Of a DNA stretch of 64,000 nucleotides, positions 46,817 to 56,305 are shown in pieces. The stretch's first letter is position 1. Each line of letters starts with the position of its first letter. Both the position numbers and the translations under genes were made by a program. The notes under the pieces were generated by a model that saw nothing but the letters and a program-made list of their open reading frames with translations, searched no databases and was not told where the DNA came from. Source of the DNA: Neisseria elongata subsp. elongata (GTDB lineage: Bacteria > Pseudomonadota > Gammaproteobacteria > Burkholderiales > Neisseriaceae); assembly GCF_900113545.1 (NCBI RefSeq), contig NZ_FOPS01000003.1, positions 124,001 to 188,000 on the forward strand, read 5' to 3'.

Positions 46817-47464
46817 CTAAACCGCCCGCCCGGTTTGCAGCGGCACACCGCTCAAACGGCTCATTTCCGTCACATACGCCGCCACCTTCGGCGGCATCTC
46901 CAGCCCGCGCACAATCGTCAGATTGCGCAAAATCGGGAACACCAAAATATCCTCCATCCCCAATTCTCCGCCCAATGCGTCGGCAGAAACCACCAAGCCT
47001 TCCAATTCGGCAAAATCGTCCGTCAAACGCACCAGATATTCCGGCGTTTTCGCCATATTTTCCGCAAAATTGCCGATAATCTGCTCCTTTTTCGCTGTGA
47101 AGTAATCCACCGCGCCTTGTTCGGCAAATTCGGGCAAATCCGCCAGCACGTCCCGCGGCTGTACCAACTTATTGGCATAAGTGCCGACTTTGTCCAACCA
47201 AGCCTGCACCTGAGGCCGCACTTCTTCTTTCAGACGGCCTTTCCCTGCCATTTCGTCGATATGGCGCACAATATCCAAACTCTCGCCCATAAACGAACCG
47301 TCGTCTTTCTGCAAAATCGGCACCTGTTTCGCGCCAATCATCTTAATCGGCGTTTCCTCGTCGTCATTCTGCAAAATAACCTCTTCAACCGCCACGCCGC
47401 GCAGGCCGAAAATCATACGGGCGCGGACGCAAAACGGGCAATGGTCGTAAATATAAAGTTTCAT
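46817..47464 (-). CDS. grxB: Glutaredoxin 2 (GrxB family)
   Basis: A 215-residue GST-like glutaredoxin. The active site is YDHCPFCVRARM (CPFC at residues 9-12 or so), followed by the thioredoxin fold and a helical GST C-domain. It reduces disulfides with glutathione. Size fits E. coli GrxB (215). A DUS is embedded in frame (KGRLKEE). ATG at 47464 follows GGAAGAGACG. Confidence 0.95.
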   Translation of the reverse strand: MKLYIYDHCPFCVRARMIFGLRGVAVEEVILQNDDEETPIKMIGAKQVPILQKDDGSFMGESLDIVRHIDEMAGKGRLKEEVRPQVQAWLDKVGTYANKLVQPRDVLADLPEFAEQGAVDYFTAKKEQIIGNFAENMAKTPEYLVRLTDDFAELEGLVVSADALGGELGMEDILVFPILRNLTIVRGLEMPPKVAAYVTEMSRLSGVPLQTGRAV

Positions 47465-47947
47465 CGTCTCTTCCTTTTCCCAAAGCGGGAACCATCATTT
47501 TTAAAAAAGCCGGAGCAGCCAAATTTCCCATCATCCGGCCTGCAATATACGTCCGCCGGAATCATACCGCAAACCGCACATCTGCCAAAGCATTGTTTCA
47601 AATGAATGTTTGACAAATTTTTACAAAAACAAATGCACAAATTTTAATCGAATCTTTATTGTTGTTTTTTCTAAAATATTTTCTAAAAAATAAACAAGCG
47701 GTAGTTAATTTAGATTAACGGGTGCATGATATGCCAATTTTTTACTCATTTCCATGATTTACTTCAGCCGGTTGCAGGCATATACTGCCTGCTAACTTTA
47801 CTGCTGTTTGAAAACAGAGGTGAACGTCGCCGGACGGTCCGGTTAAAAAACCACACCTATTTTTGATTAGAACAAGCAATCCGCCTACGCCCCTATACCA
47901 GCTCAGGCAGTTTCCTCTTACCTAACACAATATCTTTGGAGTTTATT
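47465..47947. other. Long AT-rich leader upstream of tandem roadblock-like genes
   Basis: About 480 bases without a gene. Between about 47600 and 47770 the sequence is extremely A/T-rich, with a TTGACA hexamer at 47610-47615 but no clear matching -10. At 47832-47843 a small hairpin CCGGAC/GTCCGG is followed by an A-run. It may be a promoter and regulatory leader; no known riboswitch was recognised. Confidence 0.55.
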
Positions 47948-48304
47948 ATGAATTACGATAAAGCAGTATCTGAAATGTTGAATGTTGACGGCGCGTTGGC
48001 CGCAGCAGTTGTAGACTTTGCCAGCGGCATGATGCTCGCAGGCGGCGGCTCTCCCGCAATCGACCTTGAAATTGCCGCTGCCGGCAATACCGAAGTGGTC
48101 AGCTCAAAAATGAAAACTATGAAAATGCTGGGTTTGAACGATACCATCGAAGACATCCTGATTACCTTGGGCAAACAATACCACTTGATTCGCCCGCTGC
48201 AAAAACACGAAGGCCTGTTCTTGTACTCCGTATTGGACAAATCCAAATCCAACTTGGCTTTGGCTCGCCGCTCTTTGGTTGATGTAGAACGCAACCTGGG
48301 CTAA
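47948..48304 (+). CDS. Roadblock/LC7-like small protein, copy 1
   Basis: A 118-residue soluble protein. GALAAAVVDFASGMMLAGGG near residue 15 and the C-terminal YHLIRPL...GLFLYSVLDKSKSNLALARRSL resemble the roadblock/LC7 fold, usually a regulator of small GTPases such as MglA. No GTPase gene is nearby. The neighbour 48485-48841 encodes the same protein with two changes. Both have their own ribosome sites (TTTGGAGTTTATT) and terminators. Function unknown; strong expression is plausible from the codon choice. Confidence 0.82.
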   Translation: MNYDKAVSEMLNVDGALAAAVVDFASGMMLAGGGSPAIDLEIAAAGNTEVVSSKMKTMKMLGLNDTIEDILITLGKQYHLIRPLQKHEGLFLYSVLDKSKSNLALARRSLVDVERNLG

Positions 48305-48319
48305 TTTTTCTTACTAAAC

Positions 48320-48354
48320 AAAAAAAATCGGCTGTTTTACAACCGATTTTTTTT
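48320..48354 (+). terminator. Rho-independent terminator after copy 1
   Basis: AAAAAAATCGG pairs with CCGATTTTTTTT around CTGTTTTACAA. Non-DUS, with a long T-run. Confidence 0.9.
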
Positions 48355-48484
48355 ATCTTATAATGCTCGTGTATTATTTATAAATTATTTAAAATCACAC
48401 ACACCTAACTCATCCTTCTTACGTTTTAGGATAATTTTCGGGATTAAACCATTTTATTAATTCACTTACGTTTGGGAGTTCATT

Positions 48485-48841
48485 ATGAATTACGATAAAG
48501 CAGTATCTGAAATGTTAAATGTTGACGGTGCTTTGGCCGCAGCAGTTGTGGACTTCGCCAGCGGCATGATGCTTGCGGGTGGCGGTTCTCCCGCAATCGA
48601 CCTTGAAATTGCCGCAGCCGGTAACACCGAAGTGGTCAGCTCAAAAATGAAAACCATGAAAATGCTGGGTTTGAATGACGTCATCGAAGACATCCTGATT
48701 ACCTTGGGCAAACAATACCACTTGATCCGCCCGCTGCAAAAACACGAAGGCCTGTTCTTGTACTCCGTATTGGACAAATCCAAATCCAACCTGGCTTTGG
48801 CCCGCCGCTCTTTAGTTGATGTAGAACGCAACCTGAGCTAA
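48485..48841 (+). CDS. Roadblock/LC7-like small protein, copy 2
   Basis: 118 residues, identical to copy 1 except Val for Thr in GLNDVIED and Ser for Gly at the C-terminus. At DNA level many synonymous sites differ in parts but long blocks are identical, so the copies are a duplication kept similar, perhaps by gene conversion. Upstream 180 bases differ from the leader of copy 1 except for the last 10-12 bases (GGAGTTCATT). Confidence 0.82.
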   Translation: MNYDKAVSEMLNVDGALAAAVVDFASGMMLAGGGSPAIDLEIAAAGNTEVVSSKMKTMKMLGLNDVIEDILITLGKQYHLIRPLQKHEGLFLYSVLDKSKSNLALARRSLVDVERNLS

Positions 48842-48852
48842 TCCCTTTCTTG

Positions 48853-48880
48853 AAAACGGCTGGTTTCCAGCCGTTTTTTG
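48853..48880 (+). terminator. Rho-independent terminator after copy 2
   Basis: AAAACGGCTGG, TTT loop, CCAGCCGTTTT, T-rich end. A perfect 11-pair stem with no DUS. Confidence 0.92.
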
Positions 48881-49009
48881 TTTTTGCAGACAACCTGATT
48901 TCCACAAATAATCGGCGTTTTAGCTTCTCAGAAACCTTGTTTTCCTACCCTGCCCGTTTCAGCTACAATATTCGTCCATCCCTTCTCCCATACCGTTTCG
49001 GAGCATCCC

Positions 49010-51223
49010 ATGGCTGGCATTAACCCTGCACCCTCGTCATCACAATCCGATTTTCAGACGGCCAAACAATGGTTCGAACAATACTGCTCCCAACAAAACG
49101 ATTCCGACCGTGCTTTATTACATCATGCCTTAGAACTAGCCGAAAACGCCTATCCGCCCGAGGCAACTACTGAAAGCGGCGAGCCGCTGTCAGAACACCT
49201 GCTGAAAGCTGCACAAATGGTGGCAGACATTGATCTGCTGCCGGAAGCAGTCGCCGCAACCATACTGACCGACATTTCCACCTATCGGGACAACTGGTTC
49301 GAAACCGTTGCCGGAAAATGCGGAAAACCCGTTGCCGAACTGGTGCGCGGTATCGACGAAGTACAGAAACTGACCCAATTTATCCGCGTCGACAACCTCG
49401 CCACTCCGGAAGAGCGCGCCCAGCAAGCCGAAACCATGCGTAAAATGCTGCTGGCGATGGTCACCGACATCCGCGTCGTCATCATCAAGCTGGCTCTGCG
49501 CACACAAACCATGCAGTTCCTCAGTAACGTCCCCGACAGCCCCGAAAAACGCGCCGTCGCCAAAGAAACCCTAGACATCTTCGCCCCGCTCGCCAACCGT
49601 CTGGGCGTGTGGCAGCTCAAATGGCAGCTCGAAGACCTCGGCTTCCGCCATCAAGAACCCGAAAAATATCGCGAAATCGCGCTGCTTTTGGACGAAAAAC
49701 GCACCGAACGCCTCGAATACATCGAAAACTTCCTCAACATCCTGCGCGGTGAACTCAAAAAATACAACGTCCATTTTGAAGTCGCCGGCCGCCCGAAACA
49801 CATCTACTCCATTTACAAAAAAATGGTGAAGAAAAAACTCAGCTTCGACGGGCTGTTCGACATCCGCGCCGTGCGGATTTTGGTCGATACCGTCCCCGAG
49901 TGTTACACCACGCTGGGCATCGTCCACAGCCTCTGGCAGCCCATTCCCGGCGAGTTCGACGACTACATCGCCAACCCCAAAGGCAACGGCTATAAAAGTT
50001 TGCACACCGTCATCGTCGGCCCGGAAGACAAAGGCGTGGAAGTGCAAATCCGCACCTTCGATATGCACCAATTCAACGAATTCGGTGTCGCCGCCCACTG
50101 GCGTTACAAAGAGGGCGGCAAAGGCGATTCCGCCTACGAACAAAAAATCGCTTGGTTGCGCCAACTCTTGGACTGGCGCGAAAACATGGCGGAAAGCGGC
50201 AAGGAAGACCTCGCCGCCGCCTTCAAAACCGAGCTTTTCAACGACACGATTTACGTCCTGACCCCGCACGGCAAAGTCCTCTCCCTGCCTACGGGTGCAA
50301 CCCCCATCGACTTCGCCTACGCCCTGCACAGCAGCATCGGCGACCGTTGCCGCGGCGCGAAAGTCGAAGGGCAAATCGTGCCGCTGTCCACCCCGCTTGA
50401 AAACGGACAGCGCGTCGAAATCATTACTGCCAAAGAAGGGCATCCTTCCGTCAACTGGCTCTACGAAGGCTGGGTCAAATCCAGCAAGGCAATCAGCAAA
50501 ATCCGCGCCTACATCCGTCAGCAAAACGCCGACACCGTGCGCGAAGAAGGCCGCGTCCAACTCGACAAACAGCTTGCCAAACTCACGCCCAAGCCCAACC
50601 TGCAAGAGCTTGCCGAAAACCTCGGCTTCAAAAAACTCGACGACCTCTACACCGCCGTCGGACAGGGCGAAATTTCCAACCGCGCCATCCAGAAAGCCTG
50701 CGGCACGCTGAACGAACCGCCGCCCGTACCGGTTAGCGAAACTACTATCGTCAAACAGTCCAAAATCAAAAAAGGCGGCAAAACCGGCGTTCTCATTGAC
50801 GGCGAAGACGGTCTGATGACCACGCTTGCCAAATGCTGCAAACCCGCGCCGCCCGACGACATTGTCGGCTTCGTTACCCGCGAACGCGGTATTTCCGTCC
50901 ACCGCAAAACCTGCCCCTCTTTCCAACACCTCGCCGAACAAGCACCCGAGAAAGTGTTGAACGCAAGCTGGGCGGCGTTGCAGGAAGGACAAGTGTTCGC
51001 CGTCGATGTCGAAATCCGCGCCCAAGACCGCTCGGGACTTTTACGCGACGTATCCGACGCGCTCGCCCGCCACAAACTCAACGTTACCGCCGTGCAAACC
51101 CAGTCCCGCGACTTGGAAGCCAGCATGAGGTTCACGCTCGAAGTCAAACAAGTCAACGACCTCCCGCGCGTCCTCGCCAGCCTCGGCGACGTCAAAGGCG
51201 TCTTGAGCGTCACGCGCTTGTAA
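49010..51223 (+). CDS. relA: GTP pyrophosphokinase RelA
   Basis: A 737-residue long RSH protein for the stringent response. The N-terminal hydrolase region is degenerate (ILTDISTY where bifunctional enzymes have an HDxxED-type site). The synthetase has RPKHIYSIYKKM and EFDDYIANPKGNGYKSLHT; EFDD is the ExDD form typical of monofunctional RelA rather than RxKD of SpoT. TGS (about 395-455), a zinc-finger-like CCKPAPPDDIVGF and a C-terminal ACT domain follow. It makes (p)ppGpp on starved ribosomes. A DUS lies in the N-terminal codons (SDFQTAK). Confidence 0.96.
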   Translation: MAGINPAPSSSQSDFQTAKQWFEQYCSQQNDSDRALLHHALELAENAYPPEATTESGEPLSEHLLKAAQMVADIDLLPEAVAATILTDISTYRDNWFETVAGKCGKPVAELVRGIDEVQKLTQFIRVDNLATPEERAQQAETMRKMLLAMVTDIRVVIIKLALRTQTMQFLSNVPDSPEKRAVAKETLDIFAPLANRLGVWQLKWQLEDLGFRHQEPEKYREIALLLDEKRTERLEYIENFLNILRGELKKYNVHFEVAGRPKHIYSIYKKMVKKKLSFDGLFDIRAVRILVDTVPECYTTLGIVHSLWQPIPGEFDDYIANPKGNGYKSLHTVIVGPEDKGVEVQIRTFDMHQFNEFGVAAHWRYKEGGKGDSAYEQKIAWLRQLLDWRENMAESGKEDLAAAFKTELFNDTIYVLTPHGKVLSLPTGATPIDFAYALHSSIGDRCRGAKVEGQIVPLSTPLENGQRVEIITAKEGHPSVNWLYEGWVKSSKAISKIRAYIRQQNADTVREEGRVQLDKQLAKLTPKPNLQELAENLGFKKLDDLYTAVGQGEISNRAIQKACGTLNEPPPVPVSETTIVKQSKIKKGGKTGVLIDGEDGLMTTLAKCCKPAPPDDIVGFVTRERGISVHRKTCPSFQHLAEQAPEKVLNASWAALQEGQVFAVDVEIRAQDRSGLLRDVSDALARHKLNVTAVQTQSRDLEASMRFTLEVKQVNDLPRVLASLGDVKGVLSVTRL

Positions 51224-51283
51224 TGCGGATACATCCGCCCCTACCGCTGTAACGCCTGGTTTTGACTCAAGCTTCATCCGCAA

Positions 51284-51330
51284 GAAAGGCCGTCTGAAAA
51301 CGATATTTAAGGTTTTCAGACGGCCTTTTC
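51284..51330. terminator. DUS-pair hairpin between convergent relA and aat
   Basis: AAAGGCCGTCTGAAAACG and complement; ends CCTTTTC. Serves both genes. Confidence 0.78.
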
Positions 51331-51354
51331 TCGGACTACTTCAATTCACAAGGT

Positions 51355-52080
51355 CTAAGCCATATTTTCAGCCACTACCCCGCTTTCTATCGGCTGCAAC
51401 AGCGGCAATCCGTTCAAACGCCCCAAGGCCGTCTGAAAAGCAGACAGGCCGACCGTTTCCGAACCGAAACGCTTCAAATGATGCGTATCCTGCTGGCAGT
51501 CGATTAACCCGACACCGCAGCGGGCAAGGAACGGCACGGCGCAGGCAAAGGCGATTTTCGATGCGTCGGGCATACGGGCGAACATTGATTCGCCGTAAAA
51601 CACCCGCCCGATCTGCACGCCGTAAAAACCGCCTGCCAACCGCCATTCCCCGGCCTCATCAGGCAACCAGCACTCGAAAGAATGGGCATGGCCTAAACGG
51701 TGCAGCCTGCCATAGGCCGTCTGAAAATCCGGCGTAATCCAAGTTCCGTCCTGACCCGGGCGCGGCACTGCGGAACAGGCGGCGACAACGTCGGAAAAAC
51801 AAGTATTGACGGTAACGCGGTAACTTTTATTCCGCAGCGTTTTCGCCAGCGAACGGCCTATATGCAGCTTTTCCGGCATCAGTACGGTGCGCGGGTCGGT
51901 AGTGAACCAGTAATACAGCCCGTTTTCGGAAAACCATGGAAAAATGCCCTGACGATAGGCCGACAAAAGCCGCCCCACGTCCAAATCTCCACTTACGCCG
52001 ACCAGCCCGTCATATTCCGCCGCCAAGCGGGCGGCGTTGGGAAACCTATAATCATTGGGAGGCAGATAAGGAATTTGCAT
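51355..52080 (-). CDS. aat: Leucyl/phenylalanyl-tRNA-protein transferase
   Basis: A 241-residue Aat, which adds Leu or Phe to N-terminal Arg or Lys and marks proteins for ClpAP. It begins [16 protein letters not shown], with [15 protein letters not shown] and [23 protein letters not shown], all typical; the two FQTA stretches are DUS-encoded. C-terminal [18 protein letters not shown] is also conserved. Divergent from the receptor gene at 52264. Confidence 0.96.
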   Translation of the reverse strand: MQIPYLPPNDYRFPNAARLAAEYDGLVGVSGDLDVGRLLSAYRQGIFPWFSENGLYYWFTTDPRTVLMPEKLHIGRSLAKTLRNKSYRVTVNTCFSDVVAACSAVPRPGQDGTWITPDFQTAYGRLHRLGHAHSFECWLPDEAGEWRLAGGFYGVQIGRVFYGESMFARMPDASKIAFACAVPFLARCGVGLIDCQQDTHHLKRFGSETVGLSAFQTALGRLNGLPLLQPIESGVVAENMA

Positions 52081-52193
52081 AAATCCCGCCGCAAAAAAAC
52101 GACCATTTTACGGGCAAATCCCATCCTCTGCCTCACCTTTGTTGCGGCAAACCGACAAATATTAACAAAACAACCGATTCTACTGCACATTTT

Positions 52194-52222
52194 TTGAAAC
52201 ACGACTAATTAGCGTTTATATT
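52194..52222 (+). promoter_or_regulatory. Putative sigma-70 promoter of the FepA-type receptor gene
   Basis: TTGAAA (52194-52199), 17 bases, TATATT (52217-52222). Near-consensus boxes at optimal spacing, 41 bases before the start codon. The surrounding stretch is A/T-rich. I did not find a convincing Fur box by eye, though iron control would be expected. Confidence 0.65.
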
Positions 52223-52263
52223 TCATTCCCTTTATCCCATTCCGCACACAGAAAAGGAAAAAT

Positions 52264-54513
52264 ATGTCTGCCCAACGCAAACTCCCCCTCTTCCCGCTGG
52301 CCGTGCTGCCGCTGACACTGGCCGCCGCCTTCGCCCATGCCGACGGAGACACCGTCGTAGAAGGCGCATCGCTCGACACCGTTTACGTTACCGCCGAAAA
52401 ACAACTCCAGCAATCGCTCGGCGTTTCCCGCATTTCTGCCGAAGACATCGAAAAACGGCCTGCCGTAAACGATATTTCCGAACTCGTCCGCACCATGCCC
52501 GGCGTAAACCTCACCGGCAACACCGCCACCGGCCAGCGCGGCAACAAACGCCAAATCGACCTGCGCGGTATGGGTCCTGAAAACACTTTGATTTTGATTG
52601 ACGGCAAACCCGTCCATTCGCGCCAGTCGGAACGCATCAGTATGCGCGGCGAACGCAACACGCGCGGCGACAGCAACTGGGTGCCGGTTGAAGAAATCGA
52701 ATCCATCACCGTCCTGCGAGGCCCTGCCGCCGCCCGCTACGGTTCCGGCGCGATGGGCGGCGTGGTCAATATCGTTACCAAAAAAGTGCCGAAAGAATTC
52801 AAAGGCCAAATCAACCTGTATGCAAATCAACCGCAAGACAGCAAAGAAGGCGGAACACGCCGCATCGGCTTCAACCTCGGCGGCCCGATTGTTCAGGACG
52901 TATTGGGGTTCCGCATCTACGGCAACCTGAATAAAACCGATGCCGACGCTGCCAACATCAACGCCGGACGCGGCAACGACAGCGCGGCAGGCGTGGAGGG
53001 CGTGCGCAACAAAGACATTGCAGGCCGTCTGCAATGGAAAATCACCCCGTCGCAAACCCTGGTTTTCGACAGCAGCTACAGCCGTCAGGGCAACATCTAC
53101 AACGGCGACACGCAAAACAGCAACCCGCGTTCGGCTTTGGTAACCACATTGGCAGAGGACAAAGCCGAAACAGCACGCCTCTACCGTTCCGCCTTCTCGC
53201 TGACACATGACGGCGTATGGGACTGGGGCGACACCAAAAACATCATCAGCTACGAACGCACCACCAACAGCCACTTGCCCGAAGGTTTGGCCGGTGGTCC
53301 GGAAGGCAGCTATACAGGCTTGGATTTTGTTCAAAGCCGTCTGAAAAACCTGCGTTTGAGCAGCGAAGCCAATATTCCGTTCAAACTCGGCGTGGACAAT
53401 GTCCTAACCGTCGGCGCGGAATTTACCGACAGCAAATTGGACGATCCTACATCTAACTCGCAAAGTCTGACAGATACTATTCCCGGTGGCCCTGGGCGGC
53501 CACCACGCAAGGTTGTGAACATCTTCTCGGGCGTGTCGGAACATCGTAGTGGTAAAACTTCGCAACGCAACTGGGCGGCTTACGTTGAAGACAATATTTC
53601 GTTGACCGATAAAACCCATCTGATTCCAGCCATCCGTTTCGACCACAACAGCGACAGCGGCAGCAACTGGAGTCCGGCTTTGAACTTCTCGCATCAAATC
53701 GGCGAAAATTGGTTGGTCAAAGGCGGTGTTGCCCGTGCGTACAAAGCGCCAAACCTGTATCAAACCAATCCTGACTTTATTCTGTACACACGCGGTCAGG
53801 GCTGTCCGCTCAATGCGCCGGGTAGTGTCAGCTGTTTCTACATGGGCAATGCCAACCTGAAGCCTGAAACCAGCATCAACAAAGAAATCGGCATCGAATT
53901 CAACAAATCGGGCTGGCAGGCTTCGGCAACCTATTTCCACAACGCCTACCGCAACAAAATCGTGATAGGCGACAACATCATCGCTACCAGCAACATCGGC
54001 AACTGGCTCTTGCAATGGGAAAACACACCCAAAGCCACCATTTCCGGCATAGAAGGCAACTTAGTCGTTCCGTTGCACGACACACTCAAATGGAGCAACA
54101 ACTTCACCTATATGCAAAAATCGGAAGACCATCAAGGCAACCCCCTGTCGCTGGTACCGAAACACACCATCAACAGCACGCTGGCTTGGACACCGAACGA
54201 ACGCTTTGATGTCAACCTGACCTTTACCCACTACGGCCGCACCAAACCGCGCAGTGTCGCCATCAACCGCCTCGAACGCGATGGCAACCTCAGGGCAGGC
54301 ACCCTCCCGTTGTCTGCCGAGCGCAACCAAACGCAAGTCAGCCCTTACGGCATCTGGGGCATCAACGCCGGCTACAACTGGAACAAACGCGTGGCCGTGC
54401 GTGGCGGCATCAGCAACCTGTTCAACAAAAAACTGTACCGCACCGGAAACGGCGCGCAGACCTACAACGAACACGGTCGCGCCTTCTACGGCAGCTTAAA
54501 AGTATCGTTTTAA
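52264..54513 (+). CDS. fepA: TonB-dependent siderophore receptor, FepA type
   Basis: A 749-residue outer-membrane receptor. Signal peptide ends at AAAFAHA, a TonB-box-like DTVYVTAEK follows, then the plug (RQIDLRGMGPENTLILIDGKPV, YGSGAMGGVVNIVTKK) and a beta-barrel ending in LKVSF with terminal Phe. NNWSPALN-, YKAPNLYQTNP-, ETSINKEIGIEF-type blocks are close to E. coli FepA, so ferric enterobactin or a similar catecholate is the likely ligand. It is distinct from gonococcal FetA. No transport or tonB genes are in the window. A strong AAAAGGAAAAAT precedes the ATG. Confidence 0.9.
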   Translation: MSAQRKLPLFPLAVLPLTLAAAFAHADGDTVVEGASLDTVYVTAEKQLQQSLGVSRISAEDIEKRPAVNDISELVRTMPGVNLTGNTATGQRGNKRQIDLRGMGPENTLILIDGKPVHSRQSERISMRGERNTRGDSNWVPVEEIESITVLRGPAAARYGSGAMGGVVNIVTKKVPKEFKGQINLYANQPQDSKEGGTRRIGFNLGGPIVQDVLGFRIYGNLNKTDADAANINAGRGNDSAAGVEGVRNKDIAGRLQWKITPSQTLVFDSSYSRQGNIYNGDTQNSNPRSALVTTLAEDKAETARLYRSAFSLTHDGVWDWGDTKNIISYERTTNSHLPEGLAGGPEGSYTGLDFVQSRLKNLRLSSEANIPFKLGVDNVLTVGAEFTDSKLDDPTSNSQSLTDTIPGGPGRPPRKVVNIFSGVSEHRSGKTSQRNWAAYVEDNISLTDKTHLIPAIRFDHNSDSGSNWSPALNFSHQIGENWLVKGGVARAYKAPNLYQTNPDFILYTRGQGCPLNAPGSVSCFYMGNANLKPETSINKEIGIEFNKSGWQASATYFHNAYRNKIVIGDNIIATSNIGNWLLQWENTPKATISGIEGNLVVPLHDTLKWSNNFTYMQKSEDHQGNPLSLVPKHTINSTLAWTPNERFDVNLTFTHYGRTKPRSVAINRLERDGNLRAGTLPLSAERNQTQVSPYGIWGINAGYNWNKRVAVRGGISNLFNKKLYRTGNGAQTYNEHGRAFYGSLKVSF

Positions 54514-54536
54514 TCAGATTCCGTATCCGTAGGCAA

Positions 54537-54572
54537 AGAGGCCGTCTGAAAACATCTTTCAGACGGCCTCTT
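54537..54572. terminator. DUS-pair terminator after fepA
   Basis: AAGAGGCCGTCTGAAA pairs with complement (ending GGCCTCTT) around a short loop, 23 bases past the stop. Confidence 0.82.
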
Positions 54573-54776
54573 ATCCCGTACGCACTTTATACCCATACCC
54601 GGCGAACACTATTTTTCAAAACCGTCCGAAACCGCGCGGGCATCACAATATCCACAACGGCAACCGGCATTTTGTATAATCTGCCTATTCCGTGCCCACA
54701 CTGTCCGAAGCCTGTTTTCAACCAAGCAGCCTGTTTCAGACGGCCGGTAAAACATCCCAACCAAAGAGACCCCATC

Positions 54777-56156
54777 ATGCAAAAAACCATCCTTTTCCTC
54801 TCCTGCCTGCTCGCCGCAACCGCCCAAGCCGCGCCAAACTTTCCCGGCCTTCGCACCCAAATGGGCGATTGGGACACCGTTTGCGACAACACCGGCACCT
54901 GCCGCGTGGCAGGCTATCACAATGACGGTTCGGACAATGCCGTATCCGTCCTGTTCACCCGCCCCGCCGGCAAAAACGCCGCCACTACCGCGCAGATTCA
55001 GATTATCGAAGAATGCGAAACACCCGCCGCCTGCGCTCAAGCCGACAACACCGGCGGCGAACTGTTTTTAAACGGCCAATCGCTGGGCACAGTCGCCTTC
55101 GGCAAAGACGACTACACCGCCACACTCAGCCCGAAGCAGACGGAACAACTTATCTCCGCCTTCGCCGAACGCCGGCCGCTGTCGATTTCCGACCGTCAGG
55201 GCAAAGTGTGGATAATCCCCGACAAAGCCTTTGACCAAGAACGGCTGGCCGAAGGCAGATTCTGGGTGATGTACGCACAATCATTTGACTTTCCCCATGA
55301 CCATGATGAAACCAACAAAAAAAACGCGCTAAAAAATCAAACCGTCGGCCTGTTTGCAAACGACAGCAAAATCACCGACATCCTCATCGATGAAGACTTC
55401 ACGCTCGCCACCATTCCCGAAGGTGGCCGCGCCGCCGTCGAAGCCGTGCTGGCGACGGCCAACCGCGTAACCCTGCGTATCGGCGGCAAAGAACGCGAAC
55501 TGTCCGACGACGGCGCATACGCCGCACTGCTCGCCGCCGATGCCTATCAAGGGCGCGTGGGCGACGGCAGCGCGTGGGTGAAAAACGGTGCGACACGGTT
55601 TGCCGCCCAAAGCCCCGCCGTGCTGCCGCCCAAAGCCGCGCCCAAAATTCAGGCCGCCCGCGTACCCGCCGAAACGAAAGGCAAAGAATACGCCGCCGGC
55701 ACGCCCGAATACCGCAAATTGTGGAAGCTTATCCGTAAACCTTACCAAGCCGGTGAATGCACCATGTTGCAAGATTCCAAACGCAACCGTAGCATCACCG
55801 TTTATCCCTTAAGCGGCGGCAAAATGCTAATCGAAACAGGCTGCGAACTGTTTGCCTATAACAGCAACGGCTTTTTCGCCATCGCCGACAGCAAATTCAA
55901 CCGCCTCTACACCGTATTGGAGGATTCGAGCCTGGGCGGATACGGCGGCTTCGACGTAGACAAAAACGGTACGGCAACACTTTCAGGCAACCAAAAAGGC
56001 CGCGGCTTGGGCGACTGTTGGAGCACGGTTGAATATGTGTGGGACGGCAAAGCCTTCATCCGCAGCAAAAGCGAAAGCGACACGCAGTGCAAAGGCTTTG
56101 CCGGCGGCGCGTGGGAGCAGCCCGACTTTGTGGCGGACGTGCTTGCACCGAAATAA
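54777..56156 (+). CDS. DUF1176 domain secreted protein
   Basis: A 459-residue exported protein: signal peptide MQKTILFLSCLLAATAQA, then repeats of the DUF1176 pattern, including MGDWDTVCDNTGTCRVAGY (the hallmark GDW..VCDN..TC) and LSDDGAYAALLAADAYQGRVG. Seven or more cysteines suggest disulfides. Function of the family is unknown. The start at 54777 is preferred; a 35-codon upstream extension crosses a DUS and a Kingella-like AAGCAGCCTG stretch. It is followed by a tannase-like gene, but the two are separated by a hairpin. Confidence 0.85.
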   Translation: MQKTILFLSCLLAATAQAAPNFPGLRTQMGDWDTVCDNTGTCRVAGYHNDGSDNAVSVLFTRPAGKNAATTAQIQIIEECETPAACAQADNTGGELFLNGQSLGTVAFGKDDYTATLSPKQTEQLISAFAERRPLSISDRQGKVWIIPDKAFDQERLAEGRFWVMYAQSFDFPHDHDETNKKNALKNQTVGLFANDSKITDILIDEDFTLATIPEGGRAAVEAVLATANRVTLRIGGKERELSDDGAYAALLAADAYQGRVGDGSAWVKNGATRFAAQSPAVLPPKAAPKIQAARVPAETKGKEYAAGTPEYRKLWKLIRKPYQAGECTMLQDSKRNRSITVYPLSGGKMLIETGCELFAYNSNGFFAIADSKFNRLYTVLEDSSLGGYGGFDVDKNGTATLSGNQKGRGLGDCWSTVEYVWDGKAFIRSKSESDTQCKGFAGGAWEQPDFVADVLAPK

Positions 56157-56161
56157 AAGGC

Positions 56162-56204
56162 AGGCCGTCTGAACAGGCAACCGGCCATGTTTCAGACGGC
56201 CTTT
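56162..56204. terminator. DUS-pair hairpin after the DUF1176 gene
   Basis: AGGCCGTCTGAA and complement 18 bases apart; the loop has GGCAACCGGCC. It begins right after the stop codon. Confidence 0.7.
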
Positions 56205-56305
56205 AATCCCCTCAACCCTAAAAACCGATATTCCACCCCTCGTCTTGCGCCCGCTGCCGCGCAACCCACAGGCAGCCCTTTTCACAACGACCGAAAGGAA
56301 ACCCC

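Noticed and set aside
49571-51025. 484-codon minus-strand frame opposite relA
   Set aside because: RelA is complete and unmistakable on the plus strand.
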